The notes under the pieces were generated by a model, which made no database searches, had not been told where the DNA came from, and saw nothing but the letters and a program-made list of their open reading frames with translations. From NCBI GenBank assembly GCA_013329105.1, contig DUKW01000155.1:1-5275 (forward strand): 5,275 bases of DNA, in the 5' to 3' direction. Of the stretch, positions 1 through 5,275 are shown one piece after another; within the stretch, counting starts at the first letter, position 1; each line of letters begins with the position of its first letter. A program made the position numbers and the translations under genes. The DNA is from Candidatus Methanomethylophilaceae archaeon (GTDB lineage Archaea; Thermoplasmatota; Thermoplasmata; Methanomassiliicoccales; Methanomethylophilaceae).

Positions 1-201
1 CTGAGGATCGGTCAGAATATTTAGCCTCAGGCCTGAGTCTTTGCACAGTGATTTAATATCCACCGGATCTTCGACAACGACCGTCACCAAAGGTGTGTTC
101 ATCATCATCAGTCTTGCATGGCGCGATTCCAATAGGCGCAGTACATCCATATTCGCATCTTTGACAATGGCCAGAACCCATCTGAGCCCTCTCATGTCCA
201 T
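1..201 (-). CDS. N-terminal part of an unrecognised protein, cut by the window edge
   Basis: An open minus-strand frame begins at an ATG at 201 and stays open for 67 codons until the window ends. I do not recognise the family. The visible part starts MDMRGLRWVLAIV and alternates short hydrophobic strands (WVLAIV, residues 8-13; LVTVVV, 38-43) with amphipathic helices (DVLRLLESRHARLMM, about 19-33), which suggests a small soluble alpha/beta domain. There is no signal peptide or clear membrane segment. A second in-frame ATG lies at 195, and the frame is also open further upstream toward the tRNA, so the start is uncertain. A weak box A-like TTTTGTAT on the minus strand (241-234) would place transcription start near 211, just before the ATG. 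A GGGAG at 219-215 is too far from the ATG to be a convincing ribosome site. The gene lies 78 nt after the tRNA-Ser on the same strand and may be reached by readthrough from it. Confidence 0.6.
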   Translation of the reverse strand, partial: MDMRGLRWVLAIVKDANMDVLRLLESRHARLMMMNTPLVTVVVEDPVDIKSLCKDSGLRLNILTDPQ

Positions 202-279
202 ACTTCTGAAAAAACTCCCTGACAGATCCGGCAATACAAAATCAGGCAAAGACCCCAAATTGACACCACACGTCGTTGT

Positions 280-368
280 TGGCGCAGAGGGGGAGATTCG
301 AACTCCCGAGGCGTAACCGCCACCGGTTTTCAAGACCGGCGCCTTGGTCCAGGCTCAGCCACCTCTGC
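280..368 (-). tRNA. tRNA-Ser (anticodon UGA) with encoded CCA
   Basis: The minus strand folds as a complete class II tRNA. The acceptor stem is GCAGAGG/CCTCTGC, the D stem is short (GCT/GGC with one wobble pair), and the anticodon stem CCGGT/ACCGG carries the loop CTTGAAA. The anticodon is therefore TGA (plus-strand 330-332), reading UCA and, by wobble, other UCN serine codons. The long variable arm has a GGCG/CGCC stem with a GTTA loop, the hallmark of tRNA-Ser or tRNA-Leu. The T arm is GGGAG-TTCGAAT-CTCCC. The discriminator base is G (283), as expected for serine, and the terminal CCA is encoded at 282-280. There is no sign of an intron. The tRNA lies 33 nt after the pheT stop codon with its own box A in between. 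Confidence 0.96.
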
Positions 369-390
369 TTGGCCCTGTAAAAGGCTCGGA

Positions 391-398
391 GTATATAA
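391..398 (-). promoter_or_regulatory. box A (TATA element) of the tRNA-Ser gene
   Basis: The minus strand reads TTATATAC, close to the archaeal box A consensus TTTAWATA. Its centre lies about 26-27 nt before the first base of the tRNA, the expected TBP spacing, so transcription would begin at or within a few bases of the mature 5' end. The element sits three bases beyond the pheT stop codon, so any BRE/TFB contact would overlap the end of the pheT coding sequence. Confidence 0.7.
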
Positions 399-401
399 CA
401 T

Positions 402-2033
402 TCAGCACAATTTAGGTCCCAGATCGAGCTCCAACGCTGTCATTGGGTGATTAAGTTCGAACGCTGTTATCACCGCTGGCGATACCTCACCAAAATGTCC
501 ACGTTCCTCGCCCTCGATGATGATAACCGCGCCCCTTCCTGAAATATAGAGAGGGAGATCGCAAGGTTTCAACTCCCAAGTCATCCCCACCTCTCTCAGT
601 AAAGCCTCTGCTACGGATTTCATCTCCGGGAAGTTAGCACGAGAGTGAACAGATAGTGCGGCCACATGGCGATGGCACCGACACCAATCGAGGACATCTC
701 CCACTTCAAATATGTTTTGAGGCAAATCACGGTGCTTGTTGCGTCTCAACACGCGCATCATACTGGGTATGAGATTGGCCCGCATACATGTGTATTCTTC
801 GCTAATGGGGTTCTTCACCTTGACTGTTCGCACCTCTTTCAAACCTGTCTTCTGAAACTCATCCTCGGGATTACTGAGTATAAGAGTGGTGACCTCGAAA
901 AACGAAAGCCCTGTCATTATATCTCTTATCCCGTCTGCTAGCTCTGTGCAAGGCAATTCAGATCCAAAGGTTTGCGTCATGACGGGCACAGAACCGAAAT
1001 GCTCATAACCATAACCTATAGCTACGTCCTCCATGATGTCAACGGGGTGGAGCAGGTCCATACGAGTGGCCGGAGCGAATATAGACAATTTCTTATTATC
1101 GACAGCGGCATCATAACCCATAAGTCTCATACTCTTGGCCATTTCCTCAGGGCTGAGCGCAACTCCTAAGAAAACGTTACAGGAGTCCACATCCAGCTCC
1201 CAGTGACTGGGAGTGAGGTCCGGTGTCAGCCTCTGATAGGTTCCTTCGATAGATACGGTTTCAATCTTCCCACCACGCTCTGCTAGAGCTGTCGTGAGGA
1301 TGTTCAGAGCGCCTTCAACGGCTTTCCTGTCAGTACCTGTCACGTCTATAAAGAGATTACGGGTCTTTTCCGTAACGGTAGTGAGCGTTCCGTTGATTAT
1401 AGGAGGAAATGATAGAACCTTGCCATTGATATCGGTTATGAGCGGGTACCGCTCCTTATCTTTCATAAGATGGGCGTACTCCCTTCCTTTCTCATGATAT
1501 TCCAATATCTCACACAGATTCCAACTCTCAGTCTTTCCAAGAGGGACGAAAGAGACCTTCTCTGGCTCCACCGCCTCGTAAAGGAATGGGGGATTGACTT
1601 TGTCCAGATCATGAACACCTATGGCCACTTTAGCACGTTTGCGGCCAATGGTGACATGAAGCTTCTCCTGTAATTCCATCAACGAGCGTATGAAAGCATC
1701 GTCAATTTTCACATCTGCAACAGCAGCGGCCACGATCTCCGGGCGAACATCGATCACATTAGGATCCACATTCAACGTAATCCCGCTGCTACTAGTTTCA
1801 TATGACTTCATACCGGGTTCGATACCCAAAAAGGCACGCAGTGCGCGTGCAAGCCCTTCGACGCTGAAAAGATCGGGACGGCTGGGAAAGAATTCTACCG
1901 ACATTTCATCACTATCAATAGTGTCCTGCATATCCGCACCCAACATCGGGATTCGCTCGATGAGAATCTCCTTGGGCACTTCCTGACCTATCAGACGACA
2001 AAGGTCCGTGTAATTGAAATTGATGACTGGCAT
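402..2033 (-). CDS. pheT: Phenylalanyl-tRNA synthetase beta subunit (archaeal type)
   Basis: Encodes the 543-residue beta chain of cytosolic PheRS, which with the catalytic alpha chain (PheS) forms an alpha2beta2 enzyme charging tRNA-Phe. Length and order match the archaeal/eukaryotic family. The N-terminal B1 region has the conserved block VEFFPSRPDLFSVEGLARALR (about 46-66). The B3/B4 editing region contains PPIINGTLTTVTEKTRNLF and DVTGTD (about 210-234). The B5 region covers about 275-345 and ends with MDLLHPVDIMEDVAIGYGYE. The B6/B7 catalytic-like core covers about 360-540, with FEVGDV (442-447) and GHFGEVSPAVI (512-522). There is no bacterial N-terminal EMAP/tRNA-binding extension, as expected for this subtype. 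pheS is not in the window. The ATG start is supported by a box A about 28 nt upstream, implying an almost leaderless mRNA, and no Shine-Dalgarno is visible. Unusual detail: a CxCHxH cluster at 451-456 where I expect an acidic, poorly conserved linker. Confidence 0.96.
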   Translation of the reverse strand: MPVINFNYTDLCRLIGQEVPKEILIERIPMLGADMQDTIDSDEMSVEFFPSRPDLFSVEGLARALRAFLGIEPGMKSYETSSSGITLNVDPNVIDVRPEIVAAAVADVKIDDAFIRSLMELQEKLHVTIGRKRAKVAIGVHDLDKVNPPFLYEAVEPEKVSFVPLGKTESWNLCEILEYHEKGREYAHLMKDKERYPLITDINGKVLSFPPIINGTLTTVTEKTRNLFIDVTGTDRKAVEGALNILTTALAERGGKIETVSIEGTYQRLTPDLTPSHWELDVDSCNVFLGVALSPEEMAKSMRLMGYDAAVDNKKLSIFAPATRMDLLHPVDIMEDVAIGYGYEHFGSVPVMTQTFGSELPCTELADGIRDIMTGLSFFEVTTLILSNPEDEFQKTGLKEVRTVKVKNPISEEYTCMRANLIPSMMRVLRRNKHRDLPQNIFEVGDVLDWCRCHRHVAALSVHSRANFPEMKSVAEALLREVGMTWELKPCDLPLYISGRGAVIIIEGEERGHFGEVSPAVITAFELNHPMTALELDLGPKLC

Positions 2034-2057
2034 CAGGCAACGGATTGTGGAATCCGC

Positions 2058-2065
2058 TATTAAAA
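2058..2065 (-). promoter_or_regulatory. putative box A of pheT
   Basis: The minus strand reads TTTTAATA within ATATTTTAATA in the 41-bp gap between hmgA and pheT. Its centre is about 28 nt before the pheT ATG, so the predicted transcription start is only about two bases before the start codon. This fits the absence of any Shine-Dalgarno in CACAATCCGTTGCCTG just before the ATG. pheT therefore probably has its own promoter and need not depend on hmgA transcription. Based on spacing and consensus only. Confidence 0.55.
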
Positions 2066-2074
2066 TATGCGCCC

Positions 2075-3223
2075 TCAGCGTCCTAGCTTAGCATGGGCTT
2101 TTCCGAGATGCCCAGCGGCTTGAGCACCGAGTGTAGAAAGCTCCCCGGCGAGGACCGCAGCGGCCATAATCTCTCCCAACTTTCGTGATTTGCCTGTCCC
2201 TCTACAGCCCATAATTTCTAAAGCCTCTGCCTGGGTGGGTAGTTTTGTACCTCCGCCAACAGTCCCGATCTCCAGAGAAGGTATCCTCACTGAGATATAC
2301 AAATCGCCAGCCACCTCTTCGCACAGGGTGCTCGTCATACTGCCTTCTACAACCTGTGCTGGGTCCTGCCCTGTCGCAATGAACATAGCAGCGAGCATGT
2401 TAGCCGCATGAGCGTTCTGACCTAAGGATCCAGCCATGGCGCTCCCTACCAAATTTTTGCGGTAGTTGGTATCTACTACCGCCTCCACAGTGGTGTGCAT
2501 TCTTTCTTTTACGGCATAGGCCGGTATAGTGCAATCCGCAATGACCGTCTTTCCTCTGCCCGATATCATATTGATTGCTGCTGGTTTCTTATCCATGCAC
2601 ATATTACCAGAGACAGATATCATTACTGCTCCTGTCTCTTTTTCGATGAGCCGCGCCGCAGCCTCAGTAGCAATTGTGCACATATTCATACCCATTGCGT
2701 CAGCGGTATGAAATGAAAAACGCAGGAAAAGGTTGCGACCGTTCGGAAAAGTCTCTAAACCTATTAACTTACCATGACCTGTCGTTGCCTCTGCAGCCTC
2801 ACGTACAGCGTCAATGTTCTCAGTGATCCACTTGATGGCCTCCAACGAATGTGAGACACCTTTAGTCCTGAACACCGGCGCCCTCGTCATAGCGTCACCT
2901 ACGATGCGTACGTAGACACCACCACCCGCGTTTACTAAAGAACAACCTCTATTCACAGAAGCCAAAAGCGCTCCCTCTGTTGTGGCCATGGGAACTAAAA
3001 ATTCACCGTTGGCATACTCTCCAATTACATGCAATGGACCTACAAACCCAAGTGGAATCTGTATACACCCAATCATGTTCTCGATATTAGATCGGGCTGA
3101 TTCTGGGTCTATAGTGTACGAGGCTATCGCATTAAGTTTCGTAGAGCTGAATTCCTCAACAGCGGCCCTTCTTTCATCGACATCAGCACGAGTGCAGCCT
3201 CTGTTCTTAAGTCCCTGGCCCAT
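2075..3223 (-). CDS. hmgA: 3-hydroxy-3-methylglutaryl-CoA reductase, class I
   Basis: Reduces HMG-CoA to mevalonate with two NAD(P)H, the committed step toward the isoprenoid chains of archaeal membrane lipids. The 382-residue soluble protein has the class I signature blocks: ENMIGCIQIPLGFVGP (48-63, substrate loop), ATTEGALLAS (80-89, catalytic Glu83), DAMGMNM (175-181, cofactor region), DKKPAAIN (211-218, catalytic Lys212), GQDPAQ (285-290, catalytic Asp287), IGTVGGGT (319-326), and a C-terminal KAHAKLGR with the general-acid His377. All four catalytic residues are present, and the end LGR is natural for archaeal enzymes. There is no N-terminal membrane domain, unlike the eukaryotic enzyme. 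One small oddity is Met210 in CMDKK, where Thr or Val is more usual. The ATG start fits the usual archaeal length; a box A lies about 32 nt upstream. It is transcribed away from the histidine kinase and toward pheT. Confidence 0.97.
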   Translation of the reverse strand: MGQGLKNRGCTRADVDERRAAVEEFSSTKLNAIASYTIDPESARSNIENMIGCIQIPLGFVGPLHVIGEYANGEFLVPMATTEGALLASVNRGCSLVNAGGGVYVRIVGDAMTRAPVFRTKGVSHSLEAIKWITENIDAVREAAEATTGHGKLIGLETFPNGRNLFLRFSFHTADAMGMNMCTIATEAAARLIEKETGAVMISVSGNMCMDKKPAAINMISGRGKTVIADCTIPAYAVKERMHTTVEAVVDTNYRKNLVGSAMAGSLGQNAHAANMLAAMFIATGQDPAQVVEGSMTSTLCEEVAGDLYISVRIPSLEIGTVGGGTKLPTQAEALEIMGCRGTGKSRKLGEIMAAAVLAGELSTLGAQAAGHLGKAHAKLGR

Positions 3224-3251
3224 CCTTATCAGGCAACCATCCTTTCAGGCA

Positions 3252-3259
3252 TAAATAAA
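3252..3259 (-). promoter_or_regulatory. putative box A of hmgA
   Basis: The minus strand reads TTTATTTA, a good match to the archaeal box A, centred about 32 nt before the hmgA ATG. Transcription would start near 3230, giving a leader of only about 6-8 nt. A competing candidate is TTATATGA (minus strand, 3298-3291), which would give a leader of about 45 nt. No clear Shine-Dalgarno is correctly placed in either case: AAGG directly abuts the ATG, and AAAGG at 3245-3241 is too far away. Confidence 0.45.
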
Positions 3260-3306
3260 TGTTATTACTTTATGTTTCAATCCCAGATATTCATATAATA
3301 GAAACC

Positions 3307-3314
3307 AATATAAC
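3307..3314 (+). promoter_or_regulatory. putative box A of the histidine kinase gene
   Basis: AATATAAC is preceded by the purine-rich AGAAACC, which could serve as a BRE for TFB. Its centre is about 34 nt before the kinase ATG, predicting a leader of roughly 8 nt. The alternative CATATAATA at 3292-3300 would give a leader of about 22 nt. No Shine-Dalgarno is seen in TTTCTATCGAATTCG immediately before the ATG, which favours a short leader. Confidence 0.35.
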
Positions 3315-3344
3315 TATCAGAAACCTACATTTCTATCGAATTCG

Positions 3345-5027
3345 ATGAGCCCTATTAATGGCCTATCCATGGTATTGATCGTTTCTAGCGTCTGGCTCAT
3401 TGCCTGCGCCCTGATACTTTTCGCATCGCTCAGTGGCCGATGGGGCAAAAGTCATAGACTCATACCATGGATGGCAGGCATACTAGCTGTAGGATTCATA
3501 GCATACCTTGTCCTGGCCTACACTGATGACGCCGAGATTATGGAAATAGCTTATATGGTGACAGATTGCACAGGCTACATCTTCGTTTTCCTTTCGCTGC
3601 TTCTTGTGATATCGTATTCACGCAAACCATGGGGCATCGACCCAGTATACTATAAATTACTATGTACTGTTGCTGCAGCGATCGTTGTTCTGGTGCTCAT
3701 CAACCCCTTTAATGGCTATATACAATATTTTGTCATTGAAAACGCTGGGTACAGTTATCTTAGACCCGTACTTGGAGATTTGGCTGCTATACCATTGATG
3801 TTTTCCCTTATTTGCGTTTTATTTACGATAATCCTGCCCTTTCATGCATTCACAGAAGCAAGGGGTCGTTATTATGAGACACTAACCCTGCTCAGTGCTG
3901 GGGGCTTTGTTCTGCTTCTCAGCTCATTCTACCTAAACTTCGACATAATAGATGGAGACCCTATGTTGGCCAGTATCTCACTTTATACAGTATTCCTAAT
4001 AATAGCGTATCTGTCCTCACTGCGCCTTAACAATTATATCTACGAACCGGACATAAAGGAGTTGGCTCTGGATAGCATGCTGGATCCAGTAATAGCTGTC
4101 GATTGCGACGGCCGCCTGGTCTATGCCAATGAGGTTGCAGAAAGGCTTTTAAAGAATTATTTTGAGCATATTAACGGCAATCATATAGATGAATACATCC
4201 CATGGAATAACCTAGAAAGAATGGGGCTTGAGAATGACCCCGATACCGTCAAGCTAAGTGATGGCACTGCTGAGAAGACCTACCGCGTTAACCGTTTTCC
4301 TCTTATCGAAAAGGACGGTGCGCAAAAAGGCACTGCATATCTTCTGAGGGACATCAGCGATCTTGCTCAGTACCTAAAGGCGGTTGCCGTCGCCCTAGAA
4401 AAACTCGAACTGCTGGACAGCATCACCCGTCATGATATTCTGAACTATATAACAATCATACAAGGATATACAGAAATAGCAAGAATGACAGACGATGAGG
4501 AAAAACGTGACGGTTACTTTCAAAAGATACTCAACGGTTGCCAAAAGGTAGAGGATGTAATTGATTTTAATAGGTCGTACAGCGGACTGGGAAAAACCTT
4601 AGAATGGACATCGCTACGCAAAAGCCTGGAGAAGTCCGTAGAGGAGGCAGGAAATGACTCAGAAATCCAGATAACAATCCATGATGCCCCTGATGTAAAG
4701 GTCTATGTTGATGCTCTGTTCAATCGTGCCTTGTATAATATAATAAATAACTGCCTCTGTCACGCCAAAGGAGCAAAAAGAGTCGATATCTTGATGGGTT
4801 GGTATTCAGATGATGAATATCGCATCATCATCGAGGATGATGGTTGTGGGATCCCCCAGGAAGAGAAAGAACTGATCTTCCGCAACGGCTATGGAAAGGC
4901 TCATGGGTTCGGGCTGTTTCTCACTAAAGAGATATTGGAAATATCTCAAGCCAAGATATGGGAGGAGGGTGATAAGGGCGCCAGGTTCGTCATCAGTTTC
5001 CCCCGTAGCCATGTACGGATGGTCTGA
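3345..5027 (+). CDS. 7TM membrane sensor histidine kinase with PAS domain (orphan)
   Basis: A 560-residue sensor kinase. The N-terminal part has seven predicted membrane helices (about 8-28, 38-60, 66-91, 102-120, 141-168, 179-198, 206-226), like the N-terminal 7TM histidine kinase sensor region. A PAS domain follows (about 238-345; SMLDPVIAVDCDGRLVYANE at its start, GTAYLLRDISD at its end), then a short coiled linker. The dimerisation/phosphoacceptor helix has the H-box RHDILNYI with His363 in an HDxxN arrangement frequent in methanogen kinases. The HATPase domain follows with N-box YNIINNCLCHA (464-474), G1 box DDGCGIP (498-504), F-box IFRNGYG (511-517) and G2 GFGLFL (521-526), so it looks catalytically intact. 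The ATP lid is short. There is no receiver domain, and no response regulator lies nearby, so partner and signal are unknown. The gene ends in tandem TGA TGA. The start at 3345 keeps the first helix intact; Met9 is an alternative. Confidence 0.93.
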   Translation: MSPINGLSMVLIVSSVWLIACALILFASLSGRWGKSHRLIPWMAGILAVGFIAYLVLAYTDDAEIMEIAYMVTDCTGYIFVFLSLLLVISYSRKPWGIDPVYYKLLCTVAAAIVVLVLINPFNGYIQYFVIENAGYSYLRPVLGDLAAIPLMFSLICVLFTIILPFHAFTEARGRYYETLTLLSAGGFVLLLSSFYLNFDIIDGDPMLASISLYTVFLIIAYLSSLRLNNYIYEPDIKELALDSMLDPVIAVDCDGRLVYANEVAERLLKNYFEHINGNHIDEYIPWNNLERMGLENDPDTVKLSDGTAEKTYRVNRFPLIEKDGAQKGTAYLLRDISDLAQYLKAVAVALEKLELLDSITRHDILNYITIIQGYTEIARMTDDEEKRDGYFQKILNGCQKVEDVIDFNRSYSGLGKTLEWTSLRKSLEKSVEEAGNDSEIQITIHDAPDVKVYVDALFNRALYNIINNCLCHAKGAKRVDILMGWYSDDEYRIIIEDDGCGIPQEEKELIFRNGYGKAHGFGLFLTKEILEISQAKIWEEGDKGARFVISFPRSHVRMV

Positions 5028-5036
5028 TGAGCTATG

Positions 5037-5044
5037 TTTATTTA
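5037..5044 (+). promoter_or_regulatory. putative box A of the diamide synthase gene
   Basis: TTTATTTA lies just after the kinase stop codons. It is the same octamer as the one proposed for hmgA. Its centre is about 26 nt before the ATG at 5067, which would make the message leaderless and supports that ATG over the in-frame ATG at 5046. Confidence 0.45.
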
Positions 5045-5046
5045 GA

Positions 5047-5061
5047 TGGATAATATATCCA
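5047..5061 (+). repeat. 15-bp perfect palindrome, candidate operator
   Basis: TGGATA-ATA-TATCCA is a perfect 6-3-6 inverted repeat. It lies between the putative box A and the predicted start of the downstream gene, where a bound repressor would block transcription initiation. It is too short and AT-rich to be an obvious terminator, and no T-run follows. The operator role is inferred from position only. Confidence 0.4.
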
Positions 5062-5066
5062 ACAGT

Positions 5067-5275
5067 ATGAACAGCCCCCGAATCCTGATCGGCGGTGAAC
5101 GTTCAGGGAAAGGCAAAACAACGGGAAATCTGGGGATTCTGCTTGCCCCGCACGAGGCAGGGATCCAACCTCAACCCCACCAGACAGGCCCTGGTTTTTT
5201 TGGCCCCCTGCCACCTGACATGGCCCCACTACGGGGTTGCCGGGACCCAGAAAACTTGATGGGTTCCCATGTCCT
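5067..5275 (+). CDS. CbiA/CobB/CfbB-type a,c-diamide synthase, N-terminal fragment, sequence apparently corrupted
   Basis: The frame is open from the ATG at 5067 (or 5046) to the window end, 69 codons. PRILIGGERSGKGKTT (residues 4-19) is the P-loop of the CobB/CbiA family, which uses ATP and glutamine to amidate the a and c side chains of a tetrapyrrole. The product would be cobyrinate a,c-diamide for B12, or Ni-sirohydrochlorin a,c-diamide for F430 if this is the methanogen enzyme CfbB; the fragment cannot tell them apart. Next, LGILLAPHEAGI matches the helix after the P-loop. GPGFFGP (41-47) and CRDPENLMGSHV (58-69) align without gaps to the family motifs GPDFIDP and xRNLDTWM, yet the key Asp, Asn and Trp residues are replaced. 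Most replacements are one-base changes copying the preceding base, so a read or assembly error is more likely than a new enzyme; true decay is the alternative. The glutamine amidotransferase part lies beyond the window. Confidence 0.72.
   Translation, partial: MNSPRILIGGERSGKGKTTGNLGILLAPHEAGIQPQPHQTGPGFFGPLPPDMAPLRGCRDPENLMGSHV

Larger units (their letters stand above)
3224..3344. other. divergent intergenic region between hmgA and the sensor kinase
   Basis: This 121-bp AT-rich gap must hold the promoters of both divergent genes. Three TATA-like elements are visible: TTTATTTA on the minus strand (3259-3252), CATATAATA on the plus strand (3292-3300, readable in either direction), and AATATAAC on the plus strand (3307-3314). 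A 7-bp direct repeat AGAAACC (3300-3306 and 3319-3325) brackets the last element. No RNA gene or additional ORF of convincing length is present; a 7-codon ATG-to-TGA frame on the minus strand (3252-3229) precedes hmgA. Confidence 0.6.

Noticed and set aside
209..214. Run of six T on the minus strand between the tRNA and the next ATG, possibly an archaeal terminator
   Set aside because: It is short, more than 60 nt beyond the tRNA 3' end and only 7 nt before the proposed start codon; it may simply be 5' leader or coding sequence.
41..316. Plus-strand open frame of 91 codons
   Set aside because: It runs through the antisense of the tRNA-Ser and of the minus-strand gene; composition and lack of a promoter mark it as a shadow frame.
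402..3223. An hmgA-pheT-tRNA functional operon
   Set aside because: Each unit has a plausible promoter of its own and the functions are unrelated; cotranscription cannot be excluded but is not needed.
4930..4946. Perfect inverted repeat AGATATT-GGA-AATATCT
   Set aside because: It lies inside the kinase HATPase region and encodes the normal KEILEIS helix; there is no T-run and no reason to expect a regulatory site there.
5046..5066. Upstream in-frame ATG for the diamide synthase, adding MDNISNS
   Set aside because: Possible, but the box A spacing points to 5067, and family members usually begin only a few residues before the P-loop strand.
5038..5229. Minus-strand open frame of 63 codons opposite the diamide synthase
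   Set aside because: The plus strand encodes a recognisable P-loop and CbiA-like motifs, and the minus frame has no recognisable features.
5067..5275. A new P-loop protein family with altered active-site motifs
   Set aside because: The gapless match to CbiA motifs and the systematic preceding-base substitutions fit sequencing error better than a real divergent family.

Overview
The window looks like chromosomal DNA from a mesophilic-looking euryarchaeon. The evidence is an archaeal-type phenylalanyl-tRNA synthetase beta chain of about 540 residues, a class I HMG-CoA reductase (the archaeal lipid-pathway enzyme), and a 7TM sensor kinase with the HDxxN phosphoacceptor box common in methanogen kinases. 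Archaeal box A-like TATA elements lie about 26-35 nt before the gene starts, with no convincing Shine-Dalgarno sequences. Thermoplasmata/Methanomassiliicoccales-like archaea would fit, but this is a guess from gene style; no marker here fixes the lineage.

Layout. Positions 1-3223 are all minus strand. Read in the direction of transcription they are HMG-CoA reductase (3223-2075), pheT (2033-402), a tRNA-Ser(UGA) with genomically encoded CCA (368-280), and the start of an unrecognised protein that leaves the window at base 1. A 121-bp divergent intergenic region (3224-3344) separates hmgA from a plus-strand, orphan, membrane-bound histidine kinase (3345-5027). About 40 nt after the kinase comes the first 69 codons of a CbiA/CobB/CfbB-type ATP-dependent a,c-diamide synthase (tetrapyrrole cofactor synthesis), which runs off the right edge.

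How the genes relate. hmgA makes mevalonate for archaeal isoprenoid lipids. pheT and tRNA-Ser are translation genes. Each appears to have its own promoter, so the minus-strand block is probably a row of housekeeping genes and not a functional operon. The kinase has no response regulator within the window, and its target is unknown.

Most unusual points. (1) The last ~150 bases look corrupted: the diamide synthase frame stays open, but nearly all deviations from the family's conserved motifs can be explained by a base replaced by its 5' neighbour. That is what sequencing phasing or a poor contig end would produce. (2) The promoter spacing suggests leaderless or near-leaderless mRNAs throughout. 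(3) A perfect 15-bp palindrome sits between the putative box A and the start of the diamide synthase gene. (4) PheT carries a CxCHxH cluster in its C-terminal part. I saw no CRISPR array, mobile element, defence cassette or other clearly new system.
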